A DNA stretch of 8,082 nt from an uncultured Verrucomicrobia subdivision 3 bacterium (GTDB lineage: Bacteria; Verrucomicrobiota; Verrucomicrobiia; Limisphaerales; UBA11358), in NCBI GenBank assembly GCA_903861445.1, contig CAIOUK010000235.1, positions 1-8,082 of the forward strand, in the 5' to 3' direction. Numbering within the stretch: position 1 is the stretch's first letter; every line of letters starts with the position of its first letter. The notes under the pieces are model-generated. The model worked only from the letters and a program-made list of their open reading frames with translations. It was not told where the DNA came from and searched no databases. The position numbers were made by a program, and so were the translations under genes. Below are positions 5,752 through 8,082 of the stretch, in pieces.

Positions 5752-5937
5752 ATGACACCGAGAGATGGCAACGCCGAAGACCAAGCGAACTGTCCGCTGT
5801 CGGCCGTAGAATACACCGGCGAACACTGGCGATTTTGCCTGCGCTGCGGCCACGAGCTGATCAACGAAAAATGCAAGCTGCGCTGTCCGCGCTGCCATTA
5901 TTTCATGAGCTGCTCGGATTTTGATTTCGCCGGTTGA
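5752..5937 (+). CDS. Small zinc-ribbon protein
   Basis: A 61-residue protein with CLRC (C29, C32) and CPRC (C45, C48), the two knuckles of a zinc ribbon, plus C14, C41 and C54. The end CPRCHYFMSCSDFDFAG resembles small zinc-ribbon proteins I have seen in Planctomycetota and Verrucomicrobiota, all without a known function. It may bind nucleic acid or another protein, but nothing in the sequence tells which. The ATG at 5752 is chosen; a GTG at 5734 would add MERVHR and is the main alternative, and neither has a well-placed ribosome-binding site. It sits 24 nt (or 6 nt with GTG) after the 475-residue protein gene and 40 nt before the FmdB-type gene, suggesting one transcript. Confidence 0.75.
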   Translation: MTPRDGNAEDQANCPLSAVEYTGEHWRFCLRCGHELINEKCKLRCPRCHYFMSCSDFDFAG

Positions 5938-5977
5938 AGGCGCTTGAGCTTTGCGGTCCACCGATTATTTTTAAGCC

Positions 5978-6202
5978 ATGCCAATCTACGAATTTCATTG
6001 CGAGCAGTGCAACCGCGATAGCGAGATCCTTGTCCGTTCGTCGGATTGGAGCGATACCAAATGTCCGCACTGCGGTTCGAGCAAGCTGGCCAAGAAATTC
6101 TCCACCTTCGCCGCCGCCGGCAGCGGCAACGCTTCGCCCGCAAGCGCGACCGGTGGCGGTCACGTCCATCGCGGTGGTTGCTGTGGCGGCCATTGCCACT
6201 GA
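5978..6202 (+). CDS. FmdB-type zinc-ribbon protein with His/Cys tail
   Basis: A 74-residue protein starting MPIYEFHCEQCNRDSE and continuing to CPHCGSSKLAKKFSTFAA, the standard FmdB putative regulatory domain. C8, C11, C29 and C32 should bind one zinc. FmdB was named from a formamidase gene cluster; the true role of most members is unknown. After the domain comes a Gly/Ala/Ser linker (46-61) and a short tail, HVHRGGCCGGHCH (62-74), with four His and three Cys, which looks like an extra metal site. The ATG at 5978 is fixed by the conserved MPIYEF start; no Shine-Dalgarno sequence precedes it. It lies between the small zinc-ribbon gene and aguA (56 nt downstream). Confidence 0.9.
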   Translation: MPIYEFHCEQCNRDSEILVRSSDWSDTKCPHCGSSKLAKKFSTFAAAGSGNASPASATGGGHVHRGGCCGGHCH

Positions 6203-6258
6203 CGTTAAATCCGCCCGCCGGTCTGCGATTCGGCATTTCCAAAAAATCCACAGCGGCT

Positions 6259-7404
6259 ATGCTGCTGCCGAAGTTGAAAGCCGCCGCCAACATCACGCCC
6301 GCCGACCTCGGCTACACCCTGCCTGCCGAATGGGAGCCGCACGCCACGACGTGGCTCGCCTGGCCGCATAACGCCACGGACTGGCCGGGGAAATTCGCGG
6401 TCATCCCGTGGGTTTATGGTGAAATGATTCGCCAGATTGCCGCCGGCGAAAAAATCTTCCTGCTCGTCCGTCACCAAAAAGACGCGCAGCACGCCCGCCA
6501 GATTTTGCAGCACGTCGGTGTGGATTTGCTGAAAATTCAATTCGTCACGCACCCGACGGATCGCGGTTGGACGCGCGACACCGGGCCGATTTTTGTGAAA
6601 CGGAACGCCGAGCATCGCTCGGCGAATTCGGGCCGAGCAATGCCCGGCGCTCCCGAGAAATCTGAAATGGCTATCGTGCATTTCCATTTCAACGGCTGGG
6701 CCAAATACCCCAACTGGCGCAAGGATACAAAAGTTCCCGAAACTGCAGCCAAGCTGCTCGGCAAAAAACTTTTCCACGCGCAATGTCCGGCTTCGGCTTC
6801 AACTAAAAACTTCGTTATCGAAGGCGGCGGCATTGAGGTCAATGGTCGCGGCACGTTGCTGGCCACCGAGCAATGCTATCTCGACCCAAAAGTTCAGGTC
6901 CGCAATCCCGGCCTTGGTCAAAAGGAAATTGAAGCGGCGCTGAAAGCCAATCTCGGCGTTAAAAATATTTTCTGGCTGGCGAAAGGGCCGCAAGGTGACG
7001 ACACGCACGGCCACATTGACGACGTTTGCCGCTTCGTGAACGCGCGGACGCTTGTCCTCGTGCGCGAGAAAAATCCGCGCGATGAAAATTACCGGCCGCT
7101 CGCGGAAAATTGGGAGCGCATCCGCGACTTGCGGCTGGAAGACGGTCGCAAGCCGGAAGTCATCGAGTTACCGATGCCGTCGCCACTGTATTTTGACGGC
7201 GTGCGGCTGCCGGCGAGCTACGCGAATTTTTACATCAGCAACGCCGCCGTCATTGTCCCGACTTTCAACGACCCAAACGACCGCATCGCGCTCGGCATTT
7301 TGGGCGAGCTGTTCCGCGACCGTCCCGTCGTCGGCATTCACGCCGTAGATTTGGTCTGGGGGTTTGGTTCGCTCCACTGCCTCACGCAGCAGCAACCGGC
7401 ATAA
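6259..7404 (+). CDS. aguA: Agmatine deiminase (AguA)
   Basis: AguA converts agmatine and water to N-carbamoylputrescine and ammonia, a step from arginine to putrescine. The protein has 381 residues and belongs to the Porphyromonas-type deiminase family. Visible motifs are PAEWEPHATTWLAWPHN near the N-terminus, DRGWTRDTGPIF (101-112), IEGGGIEVNG (187-196), GDDTHGHIDD (246-255, catalytic His likely H252 with D254), and GFGSLHCLTQQQPA at the end with catalytic C374. All key residues are present, so it should be active. Residues 115-132 are encoded by a palindromic repeat (6602-6653) and interrupt the usual run from DTGPIFV to the strand AIVHFHF. The frame is open upstream of the ATG at 6259 and through the FmdB gene, but the conserved N-terminus supports 6259. 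No partner amidase (aguB) is in view. Confidence 0.93.
   Translation: MLLPKLKAAANITPADLGYTLPAEWEPHATTWLAWPHNATDWPGKFAVIPWVYGEMIRQIAAGEKIFLLVRHQKDAQHARQILQHVGVDLLKIQFVTHPTDRGWTRDTGPIFVKRNAEHRSANSGRAMPGAPEKSEMAIVHFHFNGWAKYPNWRKDTKVPETAAKLLGKKLFHAQCPASASTKNFVIEGGGIEVNGRGTLLATEQCYLDPKVQVRNPGLGQKEIEAALKANLGVKNIFWLAKGPQGDDTHGHIDDVCRFVNARTLVLVREKNPRDENYRPLAENWERIRDLRLEDGRKPEVIELPMPSPLYFDGVRLPASYANFYISNAAVIVPTFNDPNDRIALGILGELFRDRPVVGIHAVDLVWGFGSLHCLTQQQPA
6602..6653. repeat. Paired-palindrome interspersed repeat, copy 2, inside aguA
   Basis: A 52-bp copy of the element at 1141-1209. The left end, GGAACGCCGAGCATCGCTCG, matches copy 1 at 19 of 20 bases; the right end (6632-6653) matches at 20 of 22. 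The left hairpin is CGCCGAGC-ATC-GCTCGGCG (6606-6624), a perfect 8-bp stem; the right hairpin has one mismatch. The spacer is only about 8 bases against 27 in copy 1. It is translated without a stop as aguA residues 115-132. Confidence 0.85.
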
Positions 7405-7491
7405 CCGATTCGCGTCATTGGCTTCCGGCGGCAAACCAGCTTGCTTCAGCGGGCGCAATGAATTAGAAACAACAGCGAACAGAAACATTTT

Positions 7492-8082
7492 ATGGCGAAT
7501 TATCTCATCATCGGCGGCGACGGCAAGGAATACGGCCCGGTCACGGACGCGGACGTGCGGCAATGGATCAGCGAGGGCCGGCTGGCCGCGTCCTCGCAGG
7601 CCAAGGCCGAGAGCGATGCGGAATTCCGCCCGCTGGCAACCTTTCCAGAGTTCGCCGCAGCGTTCACGGCCGGTGCACCGGCGACCATTGCGCCGCTGGC
7701 CTCATCCGGATCAAGAGATTTTGTCGAGCGCGATTACGAGCTGGATATTGGCGGCTGCATTTCGCGCGGCTGGAATCTGGTGAAAAATAACATGAGCGTG
7801 CTGCTCGTCGGCGCGCTGGTTTATCTGCTGATTCAGGGAGCGATTGGCGGGTTGCAGCAAATTCCCTTCGTCGGCGTGGCGGTGGCGCTGGCGAATTTCG
7901 TGATTTCCGGCCCGCTGCTGGCGGGTGTGCTTTACCTGTTTATTCGCATCATTCGTGGCGAGCAGGCGGACATCGGGAATATTTTCGACGGCTTCCGGCG
8001 CGGATTCGGCCAGCTTTTTCTCGGCGTTTTGAATCCCTATGCCAGTATCATTGACATACAACAAAGCAACAACATCAGTATC
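7492..8082 (+). CDS. GYF_2-domain membrane protein, C-terminus outside window
   Basis: The frame is open from ATG 7492 to the window end, giving 197 residues without a stop. Residues 3-53 look like a GYF_2 domain, a small protein-binding module: YGPVTDADVRQWISEGRLAA shows the GPV and W-x-x-x-G-R-L pattern. An Ala/Ser-rich linker follows, then ELDIGGCISRGWNLVKNN (83-100) and two hydrophobic segments, about 102-120 and 126-154, that should cross the membrane. GYF_2 plus a multi-pass membrane region is a common bacterial architecture without a defined role. A weak promoter, TTGCTT (7441-7446), 17 bases, TAGAAA (7464-7469), could serve it; otherwise it may extend the aguA transcript (87-nt gap). 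The last 17 residues (from N181) are polar where a further membrane segment would be expected. Confidence 0.78.
   Translation, partial: MANYLIIGGDGKEYGPVTDADVRQWISEGRLAASSQAKAESDAEFRPLATFPEFAAAFTAGAPATIAPLASSGSRDFVERDYELDIGGCISRGWNLVKNNMSVLLVGALVYLLIQGAIGGLQQIPFVGVAVALANFVISGPLLAGVLYLFIRIIRGEQADIGNIFDGFRRGFGQLFLGVLNPYASIIDIQQSNNISI

Noticed and set aside
6046..6258. N-terminal extension of aguA reading through the FmdB gene
   Set aside because: The extension overlaps the FmdB coding region in another frame and has Arg-rich random-looking sequence; the conserved deiminase N-terminus begins after the ATG at 6259.

Overview
The window looks like chromosomal DNA from a GC-rich Gram-negative bacterium, most plausibly a Verrucomicrobiota member related to Pedosphaera. 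This assignment is inferred and no marker gene settles it. Supporting signs are an lpxD gene (so lipid A and an outer membrane), lipoprotein and outer-membrane signals, starts that mostly lack a Shine-Dalgarno sequence, an oxidoreductase N-terminus of a type common in Verrucomicrobiota and Planctomycetota, and short palindromic repeats between and inside genes.

Layout. Positions 1-58 (-) hold the N-terminus of a Gfo/Idh/MocA-type oxidoreductase, divergent from lpxD (118-1131, +). The two candidate promoters share -10 bases. A 69-bp paired-palindrome repeat (1141-1209) separates lpxD from an AraC-family regulator (1214-2185, +) and overlaps the first possible ATG of that regulator. A second, unrelated paired-hairpin repeat (2196-2251) nearly fills the gap between the AraC gene and a convergent minus-strand cluster.

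The minus-strand cluster, in transcription order, is: a secreted YHS/TRASH-like Cys protein (4166-3900); a 65-residue lipoprotein with 14 cysteines (3858-3661); a strong hairpin terminator (3611-3648); an outer-membrane beta-barrel protein (3530-2655); and a Rieske [2Fe-2S] protein with Tat-like and lipobox signals (2653-2252), whose start lies one base after the barrel stop. All four products are predicted to leave the cytoplasm and three carry metal-ligand cysteines. A metal or redox role in the envelope is the most interesting hypothesis here, but the metal and the function are not known.

From 4300 a plus-strand run follows: a large conserved protein of unknown function (475 aa), a small zinc-ribbon protein, an FmdB-type zinc-ribbon protein with a His/Cys tail, and agmatine deiminase (aguA). 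Gaps are 24, 40 and 56 nt, so they could be co-transcribed. A GYF_2-type membrane protein follows and is cut by the window end. The aguA reading frame contains a second copy of the palindromic repeat seen before the AraC gene, translated in frame just after a conserved active-site motif.

No tRNA, rRNA, CRISPR array, transposase or phage gene was found. Every stretch over 300 bases is occupied by a gene.
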